Source: an uncultured Peptoniphilus sp.
GTDB taxonomy: Bacteria; Bacillota; Clostridia; Tissierellales; Peptoniphilaceae
Direction of reading: 5' to 3'
DNA length: 30,371 nt
Assembly (NCBI GenBank): GCA_902465645.1
Contig: CABQNX010000011.1
Coordinates: forward strand, 1-30,371
Below the pieces are notes generated by a model. That model was not told the origin of the DNA. It saw nothing but the letters and a program-made list of their open reading frames with translations, and searched no databases. How positions within the stretch are numbered: the stretch's first letter is position 1; every line of letters starts with the position of its first letter. Both the position numbers and the translations under genes were made by a program. Positions 13,716 to 21,692 of the stretch are shown here, piece by piece.

Positions 13716-15314
13716 ATGTCAATTAATTATTTTATTGAACTATTAGGAGGACTTGCTCTTTTCCTTTATGGAATGGAAATGATGAGCTCGGGCCTCGAAC
13801 TAGTCGCAGGTGATAAGCTCCGAGTTGTCATTGAAAAAATGACTTCCAACTTTTTTAAATCTATTCTTGTTGGTGCTCTTGTTACAGCAATAATCCAATC
13901 ATCTTCAGCGACTACAGTAATGGTTGTAGGTTTTGTAAATGCAGGCCTAATGACTATTTATCAGTCAGTTGGAATTATTATGGGGGCCAATATTGGTACA
14001 ACAATCACAGGTCAATTGGTAGCCCTAAATATTTCGACCTTAGCACCTATAATTGCCTTTATAGGATTTTTGATGAACACTTTCTCCAAGAGTAAGAAGA
14101 AAAAATACATAGGTCAAGCAGTCATAGGCCTTGGCTTCTTATTTATGGGTATGCAATTTATGAGTGACTCTATGGCACCGCTTAGAGACTACCCTGGATT
14201 TGCAACTTTGATGACTAAGTTTGACAATCCAATCTTGGGAGTTTTGGCAGGTACAGGTATAACAGCCCTTCTCCAATCTTCTTCAGCATCTCTTGGTATC
14301 TTGCAAGCTGTTGCTAACCAAGGTGTAATATCACTTCACTCAGCCATGTATATTATCCTAGGATTTAACATTGGTACTTGTGTGACTTCGGTTTTATCAT
14401 CAGTTGGATCATCTAAGAATGCAAGAAGGACTGCCCTAGTTCACGTTCTATTTAATATAATTGGTACAATAATTTTCATATTGGCGTCTTTCTTTATACC
14501 AATAGATAGAGTAGTGGAGAACTTCTCAAGAGACTTGCCGGCAGCAGAAATTGCCAACCTTCACACACTCTTTAACGTTGCTACAACAATTATTTTATTT
14601 CCTTTTTCAAAGAAACTTGCAGACCTATCCTTCAAGATTATTCCTGGTATAGACAAGGAACAAGAAGAGATGTCTCTACAATACATCAACTTAAATATTA
14701 CAAAGGATGCGCCAGCAACCTTTACTGATGTTAAGGCGGAGGTTAGAAGGCTACTTGATATTGTAGCTGTGAACTATGAATCTTCTGTTGAACTTTTAAA
14801 AGAGTTTGATGATGAGGAATATGACGAAATCTTTAGGAGAGAGAAAGTTATTAACTACCTCAATAAACAAATTTCGGCCTTCATAATTGACTCTTTAGGT
14901 CTACCTATGAATAAGCAGACTTCTTCAAATTTTGCAGCCTATCTTAGAATATCAAGGGACATGGAAAGAATTGGAGACCACTCCAAAAACATTGCTGAAG
15001 TTGCTAAGTTAAAGCATGACGAAGGACTTTTATTTACAGACGTAACCTTTGATGAATTGAGAGAAATTAATACTATTATAGACAAGATGTTCCACTCCTT
15101 CGATGGAGAAATGGAAAAAGACCGGAGAGTACTTTTTATGCGTGAGTCCAATGAACTTGTGCAAAAAGAAGCTTCTGCCTTTAGGAATAACCACATGATG
15201 AGGATGAGAGAAAAGATTTGTAATCCCGAATCAGGACTCCTATATGAAAAAACTCTTGCAGCTATGGAAAGAGTTTCATCTTATATTTCCAACGCTGGCA
15301 AGCTTTCAATATAA
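13716..15314 (+). CDS. Na+/phosphate cotransporter family protein with PhoU-like tail
   Basis: The 532-residue protein belongs to the Na/Pi-cotransporter II (NptA/YjbB) family. The family's QSSS signature occurs twice, at about 61-64 (QSSSATT) and 187-190 (QSSSASL), in the inverted-repeat halves of the transport domain, together with GANIGTT and GFNIGTCVTS. From about 320 to the end lies a helical PhoU-like domain (MERIGDHSKNIAE). It likely imports or exports phosphate with sodium, the PhoU-like tail perhaps regulating it. The start is the ATG at 13716, with GGGAGGACTT upstream; an ATG ten codons earlier lacks such a site. Confidence 0.9.
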   Translation: MSINYFIELLGGLALFLYGMEMMSSGLELVAGDKLRVVIEKMTSNFFKSILVGALVTAIIQSSSATTVMVVGFVNAGLMTIYQSVGIIMGANIGTTITGQLVALNISTLAPIIAFIGFLMNTFSKSKKKKYIGQAVIGLGFLFMGMQFMSDSMAPLRDYPGFATLMTKFDNPILGVLAGTGITALLQSSSASLGILQAVANQGVISLHSAMYIILGFNIGTCVTSVLSSVGSSKNARRTALVHVLFNIIGTIIFILASFFIPIDRVVENFSRDLPAAEIANLHTLFNVATTIILFPFSKKLADLSFKIIPGIDKEQEEMSLQYINLNITKDAPATFTDVKAEVRRLLDIVAVNYESSVELLKEFDDEEYDEIFRREKVINYLNKQISAFIIDSLGLPMNKQTSSNFAAYLRISRDMERIGDHSKNIAEVAKLKHDEGLLFTDVTFDELREINTIIDKMFHSFDGEMEKDRRVLFMRESNELVQKEASAFRNNHMMRMREKICNPESGLLYEKTLAAMERVSSYISNAGKLSI

Positions 15315-15328
15315 TAATTTTTAAAATC

Positions 15329-15354
15329 AATCTGCCTTCGGGCAGATTTTTTTT
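15329..15354 (+). terminator. intrinsic terminator after the phosphate transporter
   Basis: AATCTGCC and GGCAGATT form an 8-bp stem capped by the very stable TTCG tetraloop and followed by eight T. Confidence 0.92.
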
Positions 15355-15370
15355 ATTGGGAATTATACTT

Positions 15371-15586
15371 TTAAGAAATTATGAAGTCTTAAAAATTTGT
15401 AAGTTTATGAAAAGTTGTGAGGTCCTTAAAAGTTCTTAAGTTATATAAGAATGTGAAGTCATGGAAAAGTGTGAGGTCGTAAAAAATTGTAAAGTAGTAA
15501 GTAAATATGAAGTCGCAAATAATTATAAAGGCATAAAGAATCGTGAAGTCGTAAAAAATTATGAAATTATAAAAACGATAAATACT
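15371..15586 (+). repeat. degenerate 18-bp tandem repeat, about 11-12 units
   Basis: The stretch can be cut without gaps into 18-base units, roughly GTAAAAAATTATGAAGTC. The end hexamer GAAGTC recurs at 15383, 15455, 15509 and 15545, and GAGGTC at 15419 and 15473, all in step by multiples of 18. In one frame the units read as hexapeptides such as LRNYEV, MKSCEV, MEKCEV, VKNCKV, VKNYEI, with stop codons in units four and five. The longest piece from an ATG (15461-15589) gives 42 residues but has no ribosome binding site, so I do not call a gene. The rest of the gap to 15741 holds only AT-rich sequence and the promoter below. Confidence 0.8.
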
Positions 15587-15697
15587 TAAAAGATATTTAA
15601 TTATAAAAGACTAGAGATGTTTAAAATCTTAAAATTTCAAAAAAATTTTTAAATTTTGAAGAAGAAATCAAAATAAAGAACTGCAAAAGAAAATTTG

Positions 15698-15726
15698 TTT
15701 ACAAACACAAGTTTCGATGTTAGAAT
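15698..15726 (+). promoter_or_regulatory. promoter with SOS-box-like dyad for the radical-SAM repair gene
   Basis: TTTACA (15698-15703) and TAGAAT (15721-15726) are spaced by 17 bp. Within the spacer, CAAACACAAGTTTC (15702-15715) resembles the Gram-positive LexA/DinR box CGAAC-N4-GTTYC, with AAAC and GTTT as perfect inverted arms. Position and target gene (DNA repair) fit LexA control, but the match is imperfect. Confidence 0.55.
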
Positions 15727-15741
15727 GACCTTGGTGGTAAT

Positions 15742-16971
15742 ATGGAATTAAAAGAAAAAATAAAAATTTTGTCTGATGCTGCAAAGTATGACGTGAGCTG
15801 CTCATCTTCTGGCTCTAATAGAAAGAATAAGGGTGGATTGGGAAACGCTAGCCAAAGTGGAATCTGCCACTCCTGGTCTGAAGATGGCAGGTGCATATCT
15901 CTACTTAAAATACTTTTTACAAATCACTGCATCTACGACTGCAACTACTGTATCAATGCCAAGAGCGTTGACTCTAAGAGGGCGGCCTTTACAGTTGATG
16001 AAGTCGTTGACTTGACCATAAATTTTTACAAGAGAAACTACATTGAGGGCCTTTTCTTGTCTTCTGGCATCTTCAAGTCTTGCGACTACACCATGGAGAA
16101 GTTAATAGAAGTTGCCAAAAGGCTTCGCCAAGAAGAAAATTTCAACGGTTACATCCACATGAAAGCCATACCAGGTGCCAGCCAAGAGCTTATAAAAGAA
16201 TTGGGCAGATACGTAGACAGGATGAGCATAAACATTGAGCTCCCAACAGAAAAGAGCCTGGCCCTTCTTGCACCAGAAAAAAGTCTTGATGAAATAACAA
16301 GGCCCATGGACCTAGTTTCCAAAACCCTGAAGATCAACAAGCTTGAAAAGAAAAAATATAAAAAATTTTCCAAGAAGGACTTGTTTTTGCCAGCAGGTCA
16401 AACTAGTCAGATGATCGTTGGAGCAGGTGACATTCACGACAGGGATGTCCTTACAAGGTCCCAGTCTCTCTACGACGACTACGGCCTAAAGAGGGTCTAC
16501 TATTCTGCCTATGTGCCTGTGAGAGAAGATTCCAAATTGCCAAAGATAAAGACACCCCTCCTTCGTGAACACAGGATTTATCAGGCAGACTTCCTTCTTA
16601 GGTTTTATGGTTTTAGGGCAGGGGAACTTTTAAGCGAGAGTAAAAGAGATTTTGACTTAAATCTTGACCCAAAGATGGACTGGGCCATAGAAAATTACAG
16701 GGACCCCATTGACATTAATAAGGCAAGTCTTGAAGATCTCTTAAAGGTCCCAGGCTTTGGTCCCCATTCTGCAAGAAAAATTGTCAGGGCCAGGAGAGCC
16801 TTTAACTTGACTCTTGAAGACCTAAAGAAGCTAAGGATATCCACTAAGAGAGCCTTAAACTTTATAACAATTTCAGGCAAGTACTACGGGAGAAGCTTTG
16901 ATTCCAAAGAGACCTTGAGGTCTTTAATGGTGGAGAGGGAAGGAGGAGAACAGCTTAGTTTTTTTGACTAA
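15742..16971 (+). CDS. radical-SAM putative DNA modification/repair protein (UDG-linked family)
   Basis: The 409-residue protein has the radical-SAM iron-sulfur motif CX3CX2C (Cys63, Cys67, Cys70 in CIYDCNYC) and further cysteines at 20, 42 and 51. Near the C-terminus lies a helix-hairpin-helix DNA-binding element (DINKASLEDLLKVPGFGPHSARKIVRARR, given here as about 333-362). This layout matches the 'radical SAM linked to uracil-DNA glycosylase' family that is encoded beside a DUF4130 partner, as here. A role in DNA repair or modification is predicted from context; the reaction is not established. The ATG has GGTGGTAAT just upstream. Confidence 0.88.
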   Translation: MELKEKIKILSDAAKYDVSCSSSGSNRKNKGGLGNASQSGICHSWSEDGRCISLLKILFTNHCIYDCNYCINAKSVDSKRAAFTVDEVVDLTINFYKRNYIEGLFLSSGIFKSCDYTMEKLIEVAKRLRQEENFNGYIHMKAIPGASQELIKELGRYVDRMSINIELPTEKSLALLAPEKSLDEITRPMDLVSKTLKINKLEKKKYKKFSKKDLFLPAGQTSQMIVGAGDIHDRDVLTRSQSLYDDYGLKRVYYSAYVPVREDSKLPKIKTPLLREHRIYQADFLLRFYGFRAGELLSESKRDFDLNLDPKMDWAIENYRDPIDINKASLEDLLKVPGFGPHSARKIVRARRAFNLTLEDLKKLRISTKRALNFITISGKYYGRSFDSKETLRSLMVEREGGEQLSFFD

Positions 16972-16980
16972 GTGATAAAT

Positions 16981-17715
16981 ATGATCTACTTATATGACGG
17001 GACAATAGAAGGACTTTTTACAGTAATTTTTAATGCCTACAAGGTCCTAGAAGATGTGGACTTAATAACTAAGAGGTCAGGTCAAATGAATTTTATGGCT
17101 GACAGAATCAAGTGCCCCACAGAAATTGACAAGGCCAAGAGGGTGAGGGACTCCATCATAAAAAACTTTTCCTATTCTTTTTATGATTCAGTCTTAAGGG
17201 TTTTTTCTGCAAATAACGAGAGAAAAGAAGTTGTCATAGCCAAGTCCCTAAAAAAACTCTACACCCATGGATTTTATTATTATGAAAGTGCCGACGAAGA
17301 CCTAGTTGAATTCAAAAATTTATTAAAGAGGGTCTCTGGAGAGATCCACTCTTTTAAGGGACTTCTTCGCTTTGAAGAAAAGGATGGCCTCCTCTTTGCC
17401 AAGTTTGAACCACAAAATGATATTTTGATTTTTGTCTACAAGCACTTTAAGAGAAGGCTAGTCAATGAAAAATTTGTAATTGCAGATATAATTCGCAATA
17501 AGGCCGTGATCTACAATGGAGAAAGAGGCAACTTCTTTGAATTTGAGATGTCAGAAGATATGAAGACTGATGATTCATATATAGACCTCTGGCTTTCCTT
17601 TTACGATGCTGTCGCCATTGACGAGAGAAAAAATGAAAAACTCAGGATGCAAAATATGCCAAAAAAATATTGGAAGAATTTGCCAGAGATGAACAGGCCA
17701 AAGAAATGTGATTAA
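16981..17715 (+). CDS. DUF4130 putative DNA-repair partner of the radical-SAM protein
   Basis: The 244-residue protein opens with MIYLYDGTIEGLFTVIFNAY, the typical start of the DUF4130 family encoded beside the radical-SAM protein; in some bacteria it is fused to a uracil-DNA glycosylase domain. This protein lacks such an extension and is the short form. The C-terminal part has HFKRRLVNEKFVIADIIRNKAVIYN, a conserved block of the family, and ends with MPKKYWKNLPE. I start at the ATG at 16981, which fits the family start; an in-frame GTG follows the previous stop directly. No clear ribosome binding site is seen, so translation is probably coupled. Confidence 0.85.
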   Translation: MIYLYDGTIEGLFTVIFNAYKVLEDVDLITKRSGQMNFMADRIKCPTEIDKAKRVRDSIIKNFSYSFYDSVLRVFSANNERKEVVIAKSLKKLYTHGFYYYESADEDLVEFKNLLKRVSGEIHSFKGLLRFEEKDGLLFAKFEPQNDILIFVYKHFKRRLVNEKFVIADIIRNKAVIYNGERGNFFEFEMSEDMKTDDSYIDLWLSFYDAVAIDERKNEKLRMQNMPKKYWKNLPEMNRPKKCD

Positions 17716-17757
17716 TAATAATTTCTTCTAAGGGTATAAAGGACTTGGGAGGGAAAA

Positions 17758-18354
17758 ATGGAAAAAAATAGAATTGCAAACTTAAATACTTATGTTGAAG
17801 ACCATTATCCTGGAGCAAGATTTATTGAGTCCAGCGATTTAGATTTGCCAGACTTTTTGCAAAGGGACTTCGATGGCAGTCACAACAATTGCACCATAGC
17901 AAGCCTAACAAGGGTTATAAACTATTACTTTAAGGACAAGGACAAATTTGAAATCTATGATGAAGTCTTTGCAATCGCCAAGAAAAATGGCTATTTCAAA
18001 AAAATAGGGACCCTTCCTGTGATGATCTCCCGCATTGCCAATATTTATTTCAAGAAAAATAAAATTGACATAAGGGCAAGGGGAGTCTACCTTGGTAACT
18101 TCTACTCCCACGTGAAGGATGAGATTGACAACTTCAGGCCTCTTGTCATGAACCTGGGCTCAGGTTACTACAAGAACCACTCCCTAGTGATTTCAGGCTA
18201 CTCAATTTATAAATTCAAGGGGATGAAGCTAAAGTTTTTCCACGTTTATGATGGATGGAACAAGACTAAGTCATACATTGACTACAACGACCTAAGGGGA
18301 TTTTTGAAGGTCCCAATTTTTTCCTACAATGTCTTTGATGTTGACATAATATGA
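17758..18354 (+). CDS. C39-like cysteine peptidase homologue, cytoplasmic
   Basis: The 198-residue protein has the papain-fold C39-like pattern: NNCTIASLTRVINYY with the nucleophile candidate Cys45, KNHSLVISGY with His141, and HVYDGWN with Asp165 as the third residue. Members cleave after Gly-Gly in bacteriocin leaders or have other peptidase roles, but there is no transporter domain, no signal peptide and no leader peptide gene nearby. It begins 42 bases after the DUF4130 gene with GGGAGGGAAAA as ribosome binding site, and the HPD-less J-like protein follows after 37 bases. Its substrate is unknown. Confidence 0.7.
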   Translation: MEKNRIANLNTYVEDHYPGARFIESSDLDLPDFLQRDFDGSHNNCTIASLTRVINYYFKDKDKFEIYDEVFAIAKKNGYFKKIGTLPVMISRIANIYFKKNKIDIRARGVYLGNFYSHVKDEIDNFRPLVMNLGSGYYKNHSLVISGYSIYKFKGMKLKFFHVYDGWNKTKSYIDYNDLRGFLKVPIFSYNVFDVDII

Positions 18355-18391
18355 GACTTGTAATAAAGTTTAAGACCAGACAGGTGATGAT

Positions 18392-19081
18392 ATGGAAAGA
18401 AATTATTTGAAATTTTTGGTGTCAGAGCTTATCTTCGTAAGAGAAGACACCCTGATAAATTTGATCCCCAAGACCGAAGAAAAATATAGGGAGATTTTTG
18501 GGGAATTAGAAAATTATGTAGATACGTTAAATTTAAATATTAGAAAAGTTAGAAGAAACTTGAAGCTTTTGGACAAACTTTCTCCAGACCTTGCAAAAAA
18601 GAAAGCAGAGGAAGAATTTAAAAAGGACTTTGATGATCTAAGAGAAGACCAGGACTATGGAGTTAATTTAAAGATGTCTGATGATGAGGTCCGAAGACAG
18701 GTTGAAGACCTCTTTAGGGAAGCCATATATTTCTACAGCCCCAAGCTTTATGACTTTTCTCTTGAAGAGTTTGACCAGGCGAGAAATGCCTTTAAGGCCT
18801 GTGACAAGGAAGGTCTTGAAAACTTCTTAAAGAAGGCTAGGCCTGAGGAACTTGAGATTACTAGTGACCAGCTTGAAAAAATGAGGGAAGACCTTGAAAT
18901 AGAAATTTCAATTTTATTTGAGAGATTTCCCCTCAATCAATTGGACATGCTTGAAGACAAGGAAGCCATTGACTTTAACCTCAATAGACTAAAAAATGTC
19001 TACGAAGAATACCAAGAAATCTATGGAAGCCTTGGCGAAGAACTTAATATTAAGATTGCAAAAAAAGAAACTACCTCTTAA
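18392..19081 (+). CDS. divergent J-domain-like protein lacking the HPD motif
   Basis: This 229-residue helical, acidic protein aligns by eye with the J-domain protein at 5008-5814. IFGELENYV (35-43) matches IFGSLEYRI there; a basic coiled stretch with RKVRRNLKLL follows; and LFREAIYFYSPKLYDFS..FDQARNAFKACDKEGLENFL (107-146) matches the J segment, with HPD replaced by SPK (116-118). The residues that stimulate Hsp70 are therefore missing. It may be a decayed or regulatory paralogue. AGGTGAT is the ribosome binding site. Its last codons lie in one arm of the terminator shared with the PAP2 gene. Confidence 0.7.
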   Translation: MERNYLKFLVSELIFVREDTLINLIPKTEEKYREIFGELENYVDTLNLNIRKVRRNLKLLDKLSPDLAKKKAEEEFKKDFDDLREDQDYGVNLKMSDDEVRRQVEDLFREAIYFYSPKLYDFSLEEFDQARNAFKACDKEGLENFLKKARPEELEITSDQLEKMREDLEIEISILFERFPLNQLDMLEDKEAIDFNLNRLKNVYEEYQEIYGSLGEELNIKIAKKETTS

Positions 19082-19103
19082 AAAATTATGAGGTAGTTTT
19101 TTT
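19068..19103. terminator. bidirectional terminator between convergent genes
   Basis: AAACTACCTC (19068-19077) and GAGGTAGTTT (19090-19099) form a perfect 10-bp stem. T runs follow on both strands. The arms encode the last residues (Thr-Thr-Ser) of both the J-like gene on the plus strand and the PAP2 gene on the minus strand. Confidence 0.88.
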
Positions 19104-19607
19104 ATACTTATTGTTAATTATTTTTATAGCTACAAGACTTGATAGGTATCCAAGTATTAAGCCTGTCAAGACATCTGTTGGAAAGTGGACTGATAAATAC
19201 ATACGTGAAAATCCTATTAAGGCAGCCATGATAAGGGCAAGAATCCCTTCTTTTTTATTGTAATAATAAATTGTAAAGGCTGCAGCAAAGGATGAGCCTG
19301 TGTGACCTGATGGGAAAGAATAACCCATAGGTTCCTTTATCAAGAGGTCAAAAGCTTCTACAATAAAGGGTCTTTGCCTTCCTATGAGGGGCTTTAAGAT
19401 TACAAGTCCCACAAGAGAAAAAATGATTAGACTCAAAAAAATACTAAGGGCCTTTCTTTTTGAGTCCTTATTTTTTTGGAATAAGGCAATAAGACCAAGG
19501 GCAATCCAAAAGATTCCCCCATTGCCAAGACTTGTTATAAAAACCATGACCTTGTCTAGGATGGGGGAGTGGATTGATTCTAAAAATTTTAAGAATTGAA
19601 CTTCCAT
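19086..19607 (-). CDS. PAP2-superfamily membrane phosphatase
   Basis: The 173-residue protein has about five membrane helices and all three phosphatase motifs: KX6RP (Lys72 to Pro80), PSGH (99-102) and SRX5HX3D (Ser134, Arg135, His141, Asp145). Such enzymes dephosphorylate undecaprenyl pyrophosphate or phosphatidic/phosphatidylglycerol phosphates at the outer face of the membrane; BcrC-like or PgpB-like roles are both possible. Its ATG directly follows the LysR stop (TAAATG), so the two form an operon. Its C-terminal codons lie in the shared terminator hairpin. Confidence 0.88.
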   Translation of the reverse strand: MEVQFLKFLESIHSPILDKVMVFITSLGNGGIFWIALGLIALFQKNKDSKRKALSIFLSLIIFSLVGLVILKPLIGRQRPFIVEAFDLLIKEPMGYSFPSGHTGSSFAAAFTIYYYNKKEGILALIMAALIGFSRMYLSVHFPTDVLTGLILGYLSSLVAIKIINNKYKKTTS

Positions 19608-20483
19608 TTACTCTTTTTCTTTAAATTTGCCCTTAATAAATTGCACGAAGTTCTTTAGGTTTTTCTTTAGGAAGGCCTCCTTGTGATAAACCATGTAATA
19701 AGTCCTAGAAATATCTAGGTCATCTACCCTATGCCTAATGATATCATCATCAGCGAAAGAAGACTTGGCACCAAGTGATATTGCATCAGAAGATTTGACA
19801 ATATTTAGGACCATGTCCTTGTTTTGACAGATATATTTAATGTCAATAGGTATATTCTTGTCCCTCAAGTAGGAGAAAAGAATTTTCTTTGAAGCTTCGT
19901 CTAGGTCACCCAAGACAAACTTCTTGTCTTTTAAATCATCGTGAGTTAGGACTGGTTTGTCCTTTAAGTCAGAATGATTTGACGAAATTATATAAATTTC
20001 ATCTTCATAAAAAGGTTCTGCAATATTATTTTCAACACCAGCATCGCCATCAATGATTGCCATGTTGATTATTCCAGAATTTAACTTCTTAAGTATCTCT
20101 TCGCGTGAGTCAACGTAGACTCTTATCTTTATGTCTCCATTTTTTTCTTCATATTCACTTATGATTTCAAGGAGAAATTGAGAGCTAAAGTTTGAACTTA
20201 CGCCAAGATTAATGTTGTGTGCAGTTGATGAACCTTGTAAGAAAATAACAGTATCTTGAAATTGTTCCAAAATATTTATGGCAAAATCATAAAGTCTTAA
20301 ACCAACATCTGTTATGTATAATTTTTTTGAAATCCTATCGAATAGTTTGACGTTGTACTCAGTTTCAATTTGTGAAATGGCATGTGAAACAGTGGGCTGT
20401 GAAATTTTAAGATTTTTCGCAGCGTTCGACATATTTTTTGTCTTGCAAACTTCGATAAAAATTTCCAAATCTCTAATTGTCAT
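19608..20483 (-). CDS. LysR-family transcriptional regulator
   Basis: The 291-residue protein begins with a LysR winged helix-turn-helix (TIRDLEIFIEVCKTKNMSNAAKNLKISQPTVSHAISQIE) and continues with a two-lobed periplasmic-binding-like effector domain (from about residue 85, NINLGVSSNFSSQFLLEII). It resembles the CysB/CbbR-like branch in general shape; the ligand is unknown. I start at the ATG at 20483 with GAGGAGGTTTTT upstream, six codons inside the longest frame. It is co-transcribed with the PAP2 gene, which may be its target. Confidence 0.88.
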   Translation of the reverse strand: MTIRDLEIFIEVCKTKNMSNAAKNLKISQPTVSHAISQIETEYNVKLFDRISKKLYITDVGLRLYDFAINILEQFQDTVIFLQGSSTAHNINLGVSSNFSSQFLLEIISEYEEKNGDIKIRVYVDSREEILKKLNSGIINMAIIDGDAGVENNIAEPFYEDEIYIISSNHSDLKDKPVLTHDDLKDKKFVLGDLDEASKKILFSYLRDKNIPIDIKYICQNKDMVLNIVKSSDAISLGAKSSFADDDIIRHRVDDLDISRTYYMVYHKEAFLKKNLKNFVQFIKGKFKEKE

Positions 20484-20501
20484 AAAAACCTCCTCAAACA
20501 T

Positions 20502-20530
20502 ATTCTATTATCATATTTAGCAAAAATCAA
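20502..20530 (-). promoter_or_regulatory. promoter of the LysR-PAP2 operon
   Basis: On the minus strand TTGATT (20530-20525) and TAGAAT (20507-20502) are separated by 17 bp, leaving a short leader with the GAGGAGG ribosome binding site. Confidence 0.6.
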
Positions 20531-20619
20531 GAAATTATAGAAGAAAGCTTATAATTTTATTTTCAAAAATATTGATTTAAAGTAAAAAGCAAGAATATAC
20601 CCACATTAGAAAAAGAGTA

Positions 20620-20656
20620 CAAAAAAAATAGACAAAGCAAAATCTGCTTCGTCTAT
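20620..20656 (-). terminator. intrinsic terminator of the MBOAT-SGNH operon
   Basis: ATAGACAAAGCA (20628-20639) and TGCTTCGTCTAT (20645-20656) form a 12-bp stem (one G-U pair on the minus-strand RNA), followed on that strand by a run of eight T including the last stem base. Confidence 0.88.
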
Positions 20657-21684
20657 CAAGATTTATTTATATGGTAGGTTTTTAGGTCTTCAAGCCAAGC
20701 CTTATCATCAGCAAGATTTTCTTGGAAGACTCCTTCCTTCTTCATATAATCTATGAAGAAGTTATTAAACTTATCTGCCCCACGGATATTCAAGTGTTGC
20801 GGATCGTAGAAGTCATCCTTAGTAAGCCCCATTTCATTGCTATAGTCGTTGAAGTCAATAAATTTTGCCCCGCGATCTTCTAGGTATTTGCTAAAGACTT
20901 TAATGTTGTCAGCGTAATAAGAGTAGATATAAACTGGTGTCTTTACAAAGTAAACTTGGGCTCCATTTTTTTGGCAAGTGTCTATTATCTCATCAATGGC
21001 CTTTAGGTTTTCATCTAGATAAGCTTCATTGTCAAAATTTTTTATAGACTCTAGAAATTCTTCCATATCTGAAATCACATCGTTCTTGAAGTCTTGGCTC
21101 TGACCCTTTAATAGGACATAACCCTTTAAGTAGTCGTCATAAGATGTCTTGTCAAAGGCGTAGTCTTCATCCCTTAGTTCGTCCCACCTTGAGTGATAGG
21201 CAACAAGGGGGAAGAGGGCAGGAGCCTTTAGGTTTCTTGGAACCTTTGTCCCAATCATTTTAAGCTTATTAACTGACATGGGAAGGTAGTCGGAATAAGA
21301 ATTCACAACTCCCAGATCCTCTGTGATTTTAAAAAGCCCAGCGTTTATGTCCACAAAGACAACTTGAGGATTTTTTCTCTTAAAGGCTTCCTTTACATAA
21401 GTTGCCGTTATCTTTAGGGGTTGCTTTTGAGAGCTCAAGACATAGGATTTTATACCAGTCTTCTCATATATATAAAGTGGCTCAAAGGAGCAGTAGGAAT
21501 GGCTTGTCCCAAAGAACATGGCATTGTAGTCCTCAGTCTCGTTAAAGAAGCCGCCAATTTTATTGCCCATGTCCCAGGGTTTTGCCAGGGACTTCCTTAT
21601 AAAGAGGTTATTAAGTTGTAGGCAGGCAAAAATTAAGATGCCAAGAAAAACTATTGATTTTAAAATTCTTAAAAACTTTTTCAT
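20656..21684 (-). CDS. SGNH/DHHW-type acyltransferase partner of MBOAT
   Basis: The 342-residue protein has one N-terminal membrane anchor (about 7-25) and an extracellular SGNH-hydrolase-like domain: GTSHS with Ser61 (block I) and DPQHLN with Asp294 and His297 (catalytic block V). Proteins of this layout work with a membrane-bound O-acyltransferase to acetylate or otherwise acylate polysaccharide, teichoic acid or peptidoglycan outside the cell, as AlgX/AlgJ do with AlgI. The MBOAT gene is directly upstream (eight bases) in the same operon. The acceptor polymer here is not known. Confidence 0.82.
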   Translation of the reverse strand: MKKFLRILKSIVFLGILIFACLQLNNLFIRKSLAKPWDMGNKIGGFFNETEDYNAMFFGTSHSYCSFEPLYIYEKTGIKSYVLSSQKQPLKITATYVKEAFKRKNPQVVFVDINAGLFKITEDLGVVNSYSDYLPMSVNKLKMIGTKVPRNLKAPALFPLVAYHSRWDELRDEDYAFDKTSYDDYLKGYVLLKGQSQDFKNDVISDMEEFLESIKNFDNEAYLDENLKAIDEIIDTCQKNGAQVYFVKTPVYIYSYYADNIKVFSKYLEDRGAKFIDFNDYSNEMGLTKDDFYDPQHLNIRGADKFNNFFIDYMKKEGVFQENLADDKAWLEDLKTYHINKS

Positions 21685-21692
21685 TTAACCAC

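Noticed and set aside
15371..15586. CRISPR array
   Set aside because: The 18-base units are contiguous and diverged, with no conserved repeat of 24-40 bases, no unique spacers and no cas genes nearby.
15461..15589. 42-codon frame inside the 18-bp repeat
   Set aside because: No ribosome binding site, and upstream units of the same repeat contain stop codons; better described as a repeat.
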